A program made the position numbers and the translations under genes. Of a DNA stretch of 64,000 bases, positions 9,350 through 19,400 are shown in pieces. The first letter of the stretch is position 1. Each line of letters opens with the position of its first letter. Under the pieces are notes generated by a model. The model saw nothing but the letters and a program-made list of their open reading frames with translations. It ran no database searches and was not told the DNA's origin. Source of the DNA: Vibrio panuliri (lineage in GTDB: Bacteria; Pseudomonadota; Gammaproteobacteria; Enterobacterales; Vibrionaceae); the NCBI RefSeq assembly GCF_009938205.1, contig NZ_AP019655.1:248001-312000 (forward strand), read 5' to 3'.

Positions 9350-9594
9350 AGCGATACTTCCTGTCTGTTATGTTTGCGATTTGACGAGCAAACAGACCTT
9401 GTAATTGTGTTGTCGTTTGATGAAGCAGCGATAAGAGATCGTGTAACATCAGATGTAGAGTGCTTTTGATGTTACATAAATGTTATTTGTTGATAAATGA
9501 ATTAAATGAAAATATTTGATTCTAAAATTGGGCTAATCGTTTCGTGACACTCAGGACTCTTATATTGATGGGTAAAAAGCGCAGGTTCCTCACT

Positions 9595-10551
9595 TTAAAT
9601 GGTCAACCAAACTGCGTAGTTTGGGTCGCACTCTTGCGCCCATGTTTTCTCTTCTCTTGCTTGCAAGTAAAGTTGTAACCCTTGGTAGGAATGAAATGCC
9701 GCCGCACCGCCTAAAGTTGCGAATTCATCAAAGAAATCATCTTCTAATTGGCAAAGCTCTGCGAGTGTTCGCGCTCTTTTTTGCATCGCCCATTGAATCG
9801 CAAAGGCAGGGGCTGTGGCCCCAGACACTTTAACATCAGTAATGGTGGATTGAACGCTAAGCAGACTTTGTTGCTCTTGTTCAATTTGTTGGCTTTCCGC
9901 TTCTTGAAGCGTGATTTCTTCAATGATTTGCCTGCGTTTAGTATGAGAAAGCCGTTTATTCAGCTTTGCGATTTGTAAGGCGTAGCCAAACCGATTCGGA
10001 GTCAAGATCTCCACTAACTGAGTAAGCAGTTCTTTGTCGACTCCGACCCCTTCGACATAGAAATCGATGCATGCCGTGATTGATAGGTACTGGGTGCCAT
10101 CAAACTCAAAGTTTGCTGTGTCATCGATAATTTCTAGCGATTGATCGTCAATGCTTAGAGCCCAACCGTTAAAGGCAATTCGTTGTTTAGCGATTTGATA
10201 CATTTGCCAAGCGCTTTTGCCAAATCCGCCCAATATTGCACCAGAGAACTCGCTTTCGATCAGTTCTTGCTCTGTCCAGTTTTCACCAATTGCGATGTGT
10301 TTGGTGTATTTAGTGAGTAGGGCTTGCTTCAGGTGCGCGCGCAATGACCAAATAGAACGAACATGACGAGGATAGCTCAGCGAGCAACACTCTCGACACG
10401 CGGGCAGTGATAATAGCGGGTGCGACAAATTGGATGCAATATTACAACTGTGCGGAAAGTCTAAGTGTGTGGACGATGGCTCACCACAAAACCAGCAGGT
10501 ATGGCGAAAGTGAAAAGGTACATCAATGGTGTTATAGGCTTGGCGTGACAT
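9595..10551 (-). CDS. Hypothetical protein with N-terminal zinc site resembling an HNH fold
   Basis: I do not recognise the 318-residue protein. Its first 60 residues hold C19-x2-C22, D31-x2-H34 and C52-x2-C55-C56, in the context LSLPACRECC, an order and spacing like the zinc-stabilised HNH endonuclease fold, though the final asparagine is replaced by cysteine. A basic stretch (YPRHVRSIWSLRAHLKQALL) follows. The middle has a glutamine-rich, probably coiled region at about residues 215-235 (QEAESQQIEQEQQS). No signal peptide or membrane segment is seen. It stands alone, so context gives no role. Confidence 0.6.
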   Translation of the reverse strand: MSRQAYNTIDVPFHFRHTCWFCGEPSSTHLDFPHSCNIASNLSHPLLSLPACRECCSLSYPRHVRSIWSLRAHLKQALLTKYTKHIAIGENWTEQELIESEFSGAILGGFGKSAWQMYQIAKQRIAFNGWALSIDDQSLEIIDDTANFEFDGTQYLSITACIDFYVEGVGVDKELLTQLVEILTPNRFGYALQIAKLNKRLSHTKRRQIIEEITLQEAESQQIEQEQQSLLSVQSTITDVKVSGATAPAFAIQWAMQKRARTLAELCQLEDDFFDEFATLGGAAAFHSYQGLQLYLQAREEKTWAQECDPNYAVWLTI

Positions 10552-10814
10552 GATGGCATTAAATTAAGTCGCTTTGGGTTAGTTTACCCGTTTATAGGCT
10601 CGATGTAATGATGCTATTTGCTGTCGGTATACCCGCTATATCATTTTGCAGGAGACTATGGTGTCTGTCCTTATAAGAGAGGCGTTGAGTTAAGTACAGT
10701 ATTGATACATAACGTAATTATTATCGCTTGGTAGTGTGATGCTTGTTGCAGAGAAGCGGGTAAGTGCAAGGTAGGATAACGGTTTTGAGCTCAAACGATT
10801 AAGGGCGTTCAATT

Positions 10815-11546
10815 ATGACGACACAACTCGATTCTTTACGTGGAAGTGGATCTTTTTTCTGCCGTATCTTAACACTGTGTTTTCTTCTACCCGTATCGCT
10901 CGTTTCTGCCCAACAAGATCTACCACCTTATTCTCAAACAGAGTTGATATTGCCATTTCGTCATGCGGCTTTTGTCGCGCTTGATGGCACGGGACACGGT
11001 GGCAACAACCAACGATATGCGCTCGATATGGTACCTGTTGATCTTACTGACAGTGATGAGGTTGCCGAATATCAGAATTTTAATCTGACAGAGTGGTTGG
11101 CTAAAAATGCGATTAGCTCAGTTGAGCAATACCCATGTTTTGGTGAGCCAATTATCGCGCCTGCGGGAGGGGAGGTGATCGAAGTGGTGAGCGACCTTGC
11201 CGATAATCCACCGGGAAAGACCGATGCGGAGAACATGTCTGGTAACTTTGTGATGATCGCTCATGGTAACGGCGAGTTCTCTTACTTGGCGCATTTTAAA
11301 CAAAGAAGTGTCACAGTAAAACAGGGTGATGTTGTGAGCCAAGGGCAAGAGTTAGGTCAATGTGGCAATAGTGGGAACTCGCATGGTGCACACCTACACT
11401 ATCATATGCAAACGGACCCAAAGCTAGCTAACCCAACCGGTATAGCGCTGCGCTTTAGCAATATTTCTATTCTCCAACAGCCATCAAGTACATCACCGAG
11501 TCAGCACGACCTTATTCAGGTGATAAACCATTCTGACCGCAACTGA
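10815..11546 (+). CDS. Secreted M23-family (LytM-like) protein with an altered zinc site
   Basis: The 243-residue protein has a signal peptide of about 32 residues ending VSA and a lysostaphin-type beta fold. The second zinc motif is intact (H193-L-H195 in GAHLHYH) and there is the usual IIAPAGGEVIEV start of the fold. The first motif, normally H-x3-D, reads R67-YAL-D71, so the first histidine ligand is missing at its usual place; H61 in GTGHGGNNQ is the nearest candidate. It may be active with a shifted ligand, as in other NQxYAxD-type M23 proteins, or be a non-catalytic wall binder. It is not co-directional with close neighbours. Confidence 0.75.
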   Translation: MTTQLDSLRGSGSFFCRILTLCFLLPVSLVSAQQDLPPYSQTELILPFRHAAFVALDGTGHGGNNQRYALDMVPVDLTDSDEVAEYQNFNLTEWLAKNAISSVEQYPCFGEPIIAPAGGEVIEVVSDLADNPPGKTDAENMSGNFVMIAHGNGEFSYLAHFKQRSVTVKQGDVVSQGQELGQCGNSGNSHGAHLHYHMQTDPKLANPTGIALRFSNISILQQPSSTSPSQHDLIQVINHSDRN

Positions 11547-11671
11547 GTTATTAAGGGAGGAGTGCAAATTGGTCTAAATGAGTTAACTTTGTATCATCAT
11601 TGGTGATTATTTGTTTTGATATAGAGTATTGAGTACCATATGGCTGAATGCGGACGAAGAACGGTTAAGCA

Positions 11672-12175
11672 ATGAAATTACTAGCGGATAAAACTGGCGA
11701 ACAGTTTCTAAACATATTAGAGCAGACCGGAGACGTCGTGGTCGTCCAGTTTATTAGCAATGAAGGGCTAGCGAAAGGTCGACCGTTTCAGGATTCTTTG
11801 CGAGGCCTGACGCTCGCTGGGTGGACGGAGCGCACCACTTCTACCGCAATTGGGCTGTACCGATTTAAGCAAGGCTACTTAGAAGACGCACATGTGAGTT
11901 TTGCTCTGCATCAGTTGTACCCGTTGGGAAGAAAAGTGAAGTTGCCTTTGGGGGGGATTGCGAAAATTGCTAGCTATGCAAACTCACACACCGATGGCTA
12001 TTACATGTATGTGGTAAAAGAGGGCGAAACCAATCTTACTCGTCTAAAAATGACGCCAGATTGGGTCTTACTCCCTTCTGAAAAGCTTTTGGCTCTACCC
12101 TTTTACCCACTACCGAAAACTCAACAAGAACTTGATGCGATTGATGAGTTTCAGGCGTGGGCTGGAGGTTTTTAA
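11672..12175 (+). CDS. Conserved hypothetical protein, soluble
   Basis: The 167-residue product is not recognised. It has no signal peptide, membrane segment, cysteine or obvious catalytic motif. It begins MKLLADKTGEQFLNIL and has a basic central region (GRKVKLPLGGIAKIASY) and a C-terminal DEFQAWAGGF. It lies 125 bases after the M23-like gene on the same strand and converges on the glutathione transferase gene. Confidence 0.6.
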   Translation: MKLLADKTGEQFLNILEQTGDVVVVQFISNEGLAKGRPFQDSLRGLTLAGWTERTTSTAIGLYRFKQGYLEDAHVSFALHQLYPLGRKVKLPLGGIAKIASYANSHTDGYYMYVVKEGETNLTRLKMTPDWVLLPSEKLLALPFYPLPKTQQELDAIDEFQAWAGGF

Positions 12176-12225
12176 CCCCCGTTTAAATTGTGTCTAGTCT
12201 CAACCTCTCATAGGTCAAGCTCTGC

Positions 12226-12873
12226 CTACACCTCTACGCCAGCCTCATCTTCGATCACGATGTCGGTTTCAAGACTTGCTTCGTGCAGCCAAGGTTGCAA
12301 AGAGTCACTGGTAAGAACCCTTTGTTGATATTTTTGTGCCGCTTGCGACAACGTAATACCATAGGTTTGAAAGCGTAAGGCAACGGGGGCATACATTGCG
12401 TCGGCAATTGACCACTCACCAAATAACCAGCCATCAGGGTATTGATTGGCTTGCTCTGACCAAATGGCGTCAATTCGGGCAATATCTTGTAATGCGCCTT
12501 CGCTTAGCTCAACTTTACGGCGTGCCCGTATGTTCATTGGCAGCTCGTTACGCAGATTCATAAAACCAGAATGCATTTCAGCGGCAAGCGCTCGCGCTCG
12601 GGCGCGCTCTCCAACATCACTTGGCCATGCTTGTCCCTGTAAATACTGCTCGTTGATATACTCCAAAATGGCGAATGAATCCCATACAGTCACTTGCTGA
12701 TCAACCAGCGTGGGGACTTTAGCTGTGGGAGATATCGTCTCAAGTGACTGGTAGAAGTCGGTTGTAAAGAGCTTCAACTTGGTCACTTCAACGTCTAACT
12801 GATAGTGAGAAAAGATAAGCCACGCTCGTAGCGACCAACTAGAGTAATTTTGATTGGCAATGTATAAGTGCAT
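12226..12873 (-). CDS. Glutathione S-transferase family protein
   Basis: The 215-residue protein has the two-domain GST layout. The N-terminal thioredoxin-like half begins YIANQNYSSWSLRAWL, with serine residues at the position of the catalytic Ser/Tyr, the cis-proline motif KVPTLV near residue 53, and the glutathione-contacting WDSFAILEYI. The C-terminal helical half contains the folding motif GEWSIADAMYAP. It is divergent from a LysR gene, 139 bp apart, a usual arrangement for regulation by that LysR protein. The substrate is unknown. Confidence 0.88.
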   Translation of the reverse strand: MHLYIANQNYSSWSLRAWLIFSHYQLDVEVTKLKLFTTDFYQSLETISPTAKVPTLVDQQVTVWDSFAILEYINEQYLQGQAWPSDVGERARARALAAEMHSGFMNLRNELPMNIRARRKVELSEGALQDIARIDAIWSEQANQYPDGWLFGEWSIADAMYAPVALRFQTYGITLSQAAQKYQQRVLTSDSLQPWLHEASLETDIVIEDEAGVEV

Positions 12874-13012
12874 GAATGTCTCCTTACCGTGTTTTGTGAC
12901 GAAATGTCCATGATGGTCTTGCTGGTTACTTACAATATCGGATTGTTTTCTTTGCCACTAACGGATAGTTTTAATACCACACTTCAATAAAATCGATGGA
13001 TGACTTTCGGCA

Positions 13013-13861
13013 ATGGACATAGATGCGTTACGCAGCTTTCTTGCGTTTGTAGACACAGGCAGTTTTACGCGTGCAGCAAAGCAAATAAACCGCACTCAAT
13101 CGGCGTTTAGCGCACAGATGCGCAAGCTAGAAGAGGAGTTATGTGTCAGTTTGTTTGAGAAAGAGGGGCGCAATCTAGTATTGAGTGAAGCTGGGTTGGC
13201 ACTGCGAACTCACGCGGAGCAAATTGTAGGTCTGCATAGTCAAGCGGTGCAAAATGTGAAGCGCTATGAAAACAAACGTCCGCTGCGTCTTGGATGCCCA
13301 GAAGACTACAATGACAACCTCTTACCTAATGTGATTCGAGTTTTGCAGCAAGCCGAACCGACGTGCTCGATTCACGTTTTTAGTGAACCCAGTGTCAGCT
13401 TACGAGAAAAGCTGGATAACGGAGAACTGGATGCAGCGATAGTGACACGCGCTCCCCAGAGCGAAGAAGGGTACTGGCTCGCAAGTGATAAAGGGGTTTG
13501 GATCTGTCATCCTGAGTTTGATATTGATGGCGTGACATCATTGCCTTTGGCGCTGTTTCAGAGCGATTGTAAATACCACGCTGCCGCAATTGATGGGTTA
13601 GTTAAGCGTGGGATCGCCTATCAGTTGCTGGCCTGTTGCAATACCGCTTCTGCTCAGCGAGCAATTGTCAGCGCCGGCATGGCGGTTGGCGCAATGGGAA
13701 GAATGAGCGTCAATAACGAGCTTAAAATTATAGAGAATATGCCACCGCTGCCCGCCGTCGATATTGTCTTACTGACGGGGATTGAAGCGCATCCGCTTTT
13801 AAACAAAACGTCACTGGCGGCACTGTCGCAGCTCACTTATGTCTCTTGTGACGATTTGTAG
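13013..13861 (+). CDS. LysR-family transcriptional regulator
   Basis: The 282-residue protein has the LysR winged helix-turn-helix at residues 1-60 (SFTRAAKQINRTQSAFSAQM) followed by a linker helix and a type-2 periplasmic-binding-protein-like effector domain from about residue 88. It is divergent from the GST gene, so control of that gene and of itself is the simplest reading. The effector is not predictable. It converges closely on the endonuclease/phosphatase-fold gene, 11 bases between the stops, with no clear hairpin. Confidence 0.88.
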   Translation: MDIDALRSFLAFVDTGSFTRAAKQINRTQSAFSAQMRKLEEELCVSLFEKEGRNLVLSEAGLALRTHAEQIVGLHSQAVQNVKRYENKRPLRLGCPEDYNDNLLPNVIRVLQQAEPTCSIHVFSEPSVSLREKLDNGELDAAIVTRAPQSEEGYWLASDKGVWICHPEFDIDGVTSLPLALFQSDCKYHAAAIDGLVKRGIAYQLLACCNTASAQRAIVSAGMAVGAMGRMSVNNELKIIENMPPLPAVDIVLLTGIEAHPLLNKTSLAALSQLTYVSCDDL

Positions 13862-13872
13862 ACGTTTTATTC

Positions 13873-14823
13873 TTACAGTACGAACTGAACGGTGACAGCA
13901 ACAAATGCATGGTCACTCGCTTGTTTATCTTGCTCGTAATTTGGATTGATTAGGTGCTTATCCCGCACTTGATACTGTTTGACGTCAGCCAAGGAGTGGG
14001 GCGAATTAGGCTGAAACTCCTGCGAAACTAAGATGTAATCTAATACGTTACCTTGAGCGAAATGGTAGTGGGTTGCGGGGCGTGCTCGTAATGGTTCATT
14101 CAGTGTAAAGATATCCCAACTATCTTGTAAATTAAGCGCTGTCAGGGATTGGTCTACAGGGTGAGTCAGTAAACCGGTAACGTGATGGGCTAACGACTGA
14201 TTCATGTCTCCCACTAGTACGGTAGGCATCGGGTGCGTTTGATATTTCAGCTCCATAAATAAGCGCAGCATTACAGCTTCCCAGCCACGTTGTTGTGTTG
14301 AGAGCCACTGTCCAATAATTGGGTGTGAGTATTGCTCGGAATCGCTCTGTGTTGGGCGTTGAGATTTGAGATGGCAAACATAAAAGGCGATGTCACCCAC
14401 ATCCGGAACGTCAATCACAGCAAAAATGGGTGGGCGACTAAACGACGGTGGCTCAATAGAGTAGTGTTGAGCGATTAATGATGACGATGTTACGGGCTCG
14501 ACATGCTTAAATGGGTACTTAGAGGCAACTGCAACCACGGGCTGTGAGTGAATGTAATCACTCTCAATATGTGGAATGGCGACGGTAGCAAAGTGCGAAT
14601 AACCCAGCTCTGTGACCAGTTTTTCCGCCGCCTCAATACTGAACACTTCTTGCAACCCAATGACATCAGCATCTAACTCAAGAATTTGCTTTTTTGTCCA
14701 CTCACATTTGGCATGCCACGCTTGCGTGTCATAAATGTTTTCAAAATCATAAAAGGCATTGGGTGGCTCAATGAAGTTGAAGAGATTAGCGGTCGCTAAG
14801 GTGAGGGTGGTGTTGGTGATCAA
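13873..14823 (-). CDS. Endonuclease/exonuclease/phosphatase-family protein
   Basis: The protein has the DNase I-like metal-dependent fold: LATANLFNF at the N-terminus, the catalytic glutamate in DADVIGLQEVF, VCHLKSQRP, the VLVGDMNQS strand, LDYILVSQEF and the C-terminal catalytic pair SDHAFVAV. It may hydrolyse phosphodiesters of nucleic acids or other substrates. The frame is open to a TTG at 14892, but the fold begins only at about residue 30 of that version; TTG at 14823 has AGG six bases upstream and gives a 316-residue protein that starts right before the fold, so I prefer it. No ATG is available. No signal peptide is visible. Confidence 0.78.
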   Translation of the reverse strand: MITNTTLTLATANLFNFIEPPNAFYDFENIYDTQAWHAKCEWTKKQILELDADVIGLQEVFSIEAAEKLVTELGYSHFATVAIPHIESDYIHSQPVVAVASKYPFKHVEPVTSSSLIAQHYSIEPPSFSRPPIFAVIDVPDVGDIAFYVCHLKSQRPTQSDSEQYSHPIIGQWLSTQQRGWEAVMLRLFMELKYQTHPMPTVLVGDMNQSLAHHVTGLLTHPVDQSLTALNLQDSWDIFTLNEPLRARPATHYHFAQGNVLDYILVSQEFQPNSPHSLADVKQYQVRDKHLINPNYEQDKQASDHAFVAVTVQFVL

Positions 14824-14940
14824 TATATGCCTACCATAAATCAAGCGAAATTCTCTACTCAGCTTAATCGAGACAAGAGCAATTAGAAACAACTAACTGA
14901 CAAACATTACCGCAGCGCTACGCCTTGGTTGAGCTTAATT

Positions 14941-15711
14941 TTATAGCGTGAGCTGGTACTGATGCGGTGTCATACCAAACTGCTGCTTAAATCGTTGACT
15001 AAAACGTGATTCTGATTGATAACCACAGGCAAGGGCAGTCTCTATTTGGCTATAGTCTCTTTGCAGTAGAGTGATGGCATGATTCATACGGATTTCCGCC
15101 AACACATCGCGAAAGCTTGCACCTTCTGCGGTTAACTTCCGTGCGAGCGTCGCTCGGCTCATTGCTAAGTGCTGCGCAGCGGTTTCGATACGGTGATCAT
15201 CACCAGGTGCTGAGTTTAAGTAATTGGCGAGTTTATCTCGTACTAACTGATGACGGCTTGGGAATAATTTTACCAACGCATTGGCTTGTTTTAGTTCGGC
15301 ATAAAAGCCGAGCAGCAGTTGTTGCTGAGTTTCAGTAGCAAGGTTTTGAGTGTTCATCTCACTGATAAAGTTAAAGCAATACTCTAACTGTGGTGTTGTC
15401 GAGAGTTGAGGTTTGCTCGCTGACACGTCGATGTCAGCTTGCTCTGTCCATGCGGCTGGTGGCTGGAAATTGAATGACATCGCCCGAGAGTGAAATTGCT
15501 TTTGCTCTGGAGTATTGACGAAAGTCAGGTATTGCCCTGCGGGAACTAGCAGCCAGTTAGTGCGGTTAAACTCATAGCTTTTTTCATGCCACCAAAGCTG
15601 TTTAAAACCTTGTTCGACCCAAATAATGGTTGGCGCATGAACAAACACATTGTTGAGTGGTTGCTCACGCTTACCGCGGTAGTGAGCGGTATGGACTAGT
15701 GGTTTATTCAT
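14941..15711 (-). CDS. AraC-family transcriptional regulator
   Basis: The 256-residue protein has a cupin-like N-terminal sensing half (VPAGQYLTFV) and two helix-turn-helix units at about residues 155-255: HRIETAAQHLAMSRATLARK and the second, more conserved SQIETALACGYQSESRFSQR ending in FGMTPHQY. It begins 20 bases after the stop of the YbhB-like gene on the same strand, so both are probably co-transcribed. The ligand is unknown. Confidence 0.87.
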   Translation of the reverse strand: MNKPLVHTAHYRGKREQPLNNVFVHAPTIIWVEQGFKQLWWHEKSYEFNRTNWLLVPAGQYLTFVNTPEQKQFHSRAMSFNFQPPAAWTEQADIDVSASKPQLSTTPQLEYCFNFISEMNTQNLATETQQQLLLGFYAELKQANALVKLFPSRHQLVRDKLANYLNSAPGDDHRIETAAQHLAMSRATLARKLTAEGASFRDVLAEIRMNHAITLLQRDYSQIETALACGYQSESRFSQRFKQQFGMTPHQYQLTL

Positions 15712-15731
15712 GTCGCCTCTTCCAATCTTAA

Positions 15732-16265
15732 TTATTCATTCACATAGGTCGCTGTTAATGTCGCTTTATCGAGCGCGTTAGCATTAAGCATATAACCTAT
15801 GATCGCATTTGATGCGCCTTGAGGGATCGCAAGTTTTTCTGTCGGCATTGCCCAAACAGTAAATTGATAACGATGCATTCCGTCCCCTTTAGGTGGACAA
15901 GCGCCGCCGAAGCTTGCAATGCCATAATCATTTTTCATTTGCACCCCATTAAAGCCTTGAGTCGCTTGTCCACGTTCAATCGCGTTGACGCTAGCTGGGA
16001 TATCTATCGCTACCCAGTGCCACCAACCACTGCCCGTAGGTGCATCAGGATCGTAAGCCGTAATCGCAAAGCTTTTGGTGCCTGCTGGAACATCCTTCCA
16101 ACTCAGTTGTGGTGATAGGTTGTCACCACTGCAACCAAAGCCATTAAACACAAAGCTATCGGTCATGCGAGAGCCTTCTTGGATATCTTGACTGGTCAAT
16201 GTCATGGCTGAACTAACAAATGATGTTGCCAGCAAAACCGAAGCAATTAAAGTGCGTTTCATCAT
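15732..16265 (-). CDS. Secreted YbhB/YbcL-type (PEBP, Raf-kinase-inhibitor-like) protein
   Basis: The 177-residue protein starts with a clear signal peptide (MMKRTLIASVLLATSFVSSA) and then the bacterial PEBP fold: SPQLSWKDVPAGTKSFAITA, YDPDAPTGSGWWHWV and GACPPKGDGMHRYQFTVWA. The anion-binding pocket residues D-P-D-P/A and the HRY motif are present. Bacterial members bind phosphorylated or lipid ligands in ways not settled. The frame extends 21 codons upstream, but ATG 16265 has AAGGAA directly before it and begins the signal peptide. The AraC gene follows 20 bases downstream. Confidence 0.88.
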   Translation of the reverse strand: MMKRTLIASVLLATSFVSSAMTLTSQDIQEGSRMTDSFVFNGFGCSGDNLSPQLSWKDVPAGTKSFAITAYDPDAPTGSGWWHWVAIDIPASVNAIERGQATQGFNGVQMKNDYGIASFGGACPPKGDGMHRYQFTVWAMPTEKLAIPQGASNAIIGYMLNANALDKATLTATYVNE

Positions 16266-16423
16266 GGTTTCCTTTTGGTTATTGAACGCTAACCATGATA
16301 AATACTGACTAGTAAGTCTAAGTCGCAAAAATGCTCAATTGCAAATTAAATTTTCTTCAAATGAGCTTTTGTGTATGATTTCTTAGGGAAAAGAAGGGCA
16401 AAGTTGGTTGGAACAACCAGAGA

Positions 16424-16453
16424 AATAAAAAAGCCCAGCGGTTAGGCTGGGCT
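16424..16453 (-). terminator. Rho-independent terminator of the chitinase gene
   Basis: An 8-bp stem (AGCCCAGC at 16432-16439, GCTGGGCT at 16446-16453) is followed on the minus strand by a run of T residues (complement of 16424-16431). It lies 23 bases beyond the chitinase stop codon. Confidence 0.85.
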
Positions 16454-16476
16454 CGAAAGCACTGAATTAAGTGTGA

Positions 16477-19400
16477 TTATTTTGGATCTAGACCCAGTTT
16501 CTGTAGTACTAGTCTGAAGTTCTCACGACGCTCTTTGACGTTGTGAACATCACCAGTGGTACAGGTTAGGTCAGGACAGCCACGGTTGACGATACCTGAT
16601 ACATCATCGATGAACTGAGAGCCTTGCAGGCCGCTATCAACGTATTTCTTCAGTTCGTTGTAGTAGTTCCAATCTGCGTATTGACCACCTTCGTCATTGT
16701 AAGCCTGTACTGACGTTACCCAGTAGAATAGACCTGCAATCCACTTGATCTCTTTGTTCTCTTCTGAGCTACAGATCAAACCTGGGTTTGAACAGAAATC
16801 AAGTTCAGCGTATAGCGGGTTCGCTGGTGGCGCTTCAACGGTCACACCGTCAATGGTCTTACCGATAGTTTCAGGGTCAACGTGTGAACGACCTAGGTAG
16901 TGGTTTAGCGTACCGAAGTTTTGACGACCTGTTGTCTGGATTACACCACGACCCCACCAGCCACAGCCTTCAACGCTCTCTTCACTGCTGCCATCCCAAA
17001 TAAAGCTACCTGCTTTTTGACCAACATAAATCTTACAGTTGTCACGTTCCCAAACTTGCTTAGATGTATCGACATTTTCCGGAACATCGTTACAGTGACC
17101 GTTGTTCGTCCAGCGACCTGCTGCACCGTTAACCAATAGACCGCGTTCTTCTAGAACGGCATCTGGTGCTGCGAATACTGGCGCTGGTGCACCGTACCAT
17201 TTAGCGTGAGTTAGCGCGCTCACTTCCATCTTGTTGTCACGTGGACAAGAGTAAGCATGGTCTAAGCCAGAGACTGGGTTAACACCGTAGTCAGCATATT
17301 TCTGACCAAGCTGACCACAGCTCGCGGTCATTGGGTAATCCGCAGGTGCACCGTACTTAGTTTCAGACCAGTTGTTCTCGTCACATGCGTTGTAACGGAT
17401 AGTTTCCTGCATACTTTGCGCAAGGAAGGCAGCAATCGCGACTTTAGCGTAAGTGATGTTAGTGGCATCGTCTGCTTCGTCGTTCATTAGCCAGAACTTG
17501 TTACCTGCAACACCGATGTTGTGCATGGCATTCAAGCCGTCTAGGAAGTCGTTCCACTTGTACACAGTTGATGGAATCCACTGTGACTGCGGCGTTTCGT
17601 ATAGGAACGCTTCGTTGTCCATCGCATGTTCCGCATCAGCTAACTGTTGGTTCAGCGCTTCGATACGAGTTAGCGAACCTTTCTCAAGCTCTTCACCTAC
17701 GTAGTAAAGTGGGACTTTCGCGCCTTGGTAAGCTTCAATTTTTGCCGTTAGCGCTTGGCTATCTTGGTCAAACGTTAGCGCAAATACGTTGCTGAATGCC
17801 GCTTTGCGTAGTTGTGGTTTGCCCGCAGAATCACCCATAAAGTAACCAGATGCTTGGTCAGTAGGGATATTTGCAAGCATCGCTGGCGTTTTCACGTAGT
17901 CAGAAACTTGCTTCACGTACTCAAGCGCGTTGTGCCATTGATCGCTAGTTAGTGCATCCGTTGACGCTGACTTAGTGAATACCACGAAGTCTGCTTTGTT
18001 TGCTGCATCCGCTTTGTAAAGCTCAAGTGTCGCTAGTAGGTCTGCGCTAAATACTGATGCTTCATCCCATACTGATTGACGACCAGAGTGCGTATCGTAT
18101 GCGAAGTCGCCAATGCTTAGTGACCAACCAAAGCTTGCTTCAGGTGCGATAGTGCTGATGATTAGGTTATGCGCTTGCGCCCAACCTTTTAGATCGTCAG
18201 ACAGTGCATTGATAGCGTCGATATCGATTTGGCTGCCAGTGATATCCATAGCATTCGTCAGTGCTTGCTTAACGGCTACACTGCCAAAAGAGGCTCCTTT
18301 ATCTAGCGTTGCGACATCGAGAACATCACTGCTTAAGATGATAGATGAAGTGCCAGCTAGTTCTGCTTGTTCAATGATGGTTACAAACGCGCGGGTCAGT
18401 TGGTCAGTATCAGCCAGTGCATCACTGTTTGCTGCTGCAATTGTCATAGTTGCAGGAGCATCGGTTGATGGGCTAGCCACAACAAACGTATTTGGCCAAC
18501 CTGCCACTTCTAGACGTACTGGGTCCATTGGGTTTGGTAGTGACAGTAGTGGCGCAGTGCCAGGCTCCGTGCCATCACAGTTTAGGTGTAGTGACCATGA
18601 ATCATCGCTACCTGGAATCGATTTGGTCCAGTAGATCGCTGAGTATGCGATGTTCTTATGTACCATGATGTCGCCGCCACCAGCGTGGTCACCACGAGTC
18701 CAATCTGGGTAAACGTTGAAGCCGGCACACAGACCACCTGGTGGTGTGACTGGTGGCGGCTCAACAGCTGTCTCTTCAACAGTGATGCGAACTTGAGAGG
18801 TTGCCGATAGGTTTTGAGCGTCAGTTGCAATTGCTTTGAGTGTCACGTTGCCAGCGTTAGTTGGCTGCCAATGACACTGGAAGTTTTGCGTGGTGTTGGC
18901 ATCAAAGTTACAGATCTCTTGGTTGTTCGCTTTTACTACCACTTGAGATAGGTCTTGGTCTGCATCAGTCGCGCTTACCGAGATAGAGATTGTTTCTTCC
19001 GTTTCAAACTTTGAGCCAGTTGCCGGCGCTAGGAAGCGTACTTCTGGCGCAACAAAGCTCTCTTCTTCTTCAACCACAACAGTAAGTGTGTTTTGCTTAA
19101 CGATTTGGTTGTCTTTATCTAGAACCACAATCTTAAGGTTCGCGTTACCCACTTCACTTGGTGTCCAAGTTTGAGTGTAAACAGTTTGCTCAGGGTTAAT
19201 TACACGCTGACCTAGCTTGCGGTCGTTCGCCCAGAACTCAAGCTTAGTGATAAGTTCGCCATCGACACGCGCTTTGATAGCTGTCGCTTCACCAACCGTC
19301 AGAGTTTGACCTTGACTCGGTGTCATGAAGGTGAGTTCGTGCACTTCAGGTACAACTGGTGGCTCAACGACATCTGCTTTTACGCTAATGTTGACCGCTT

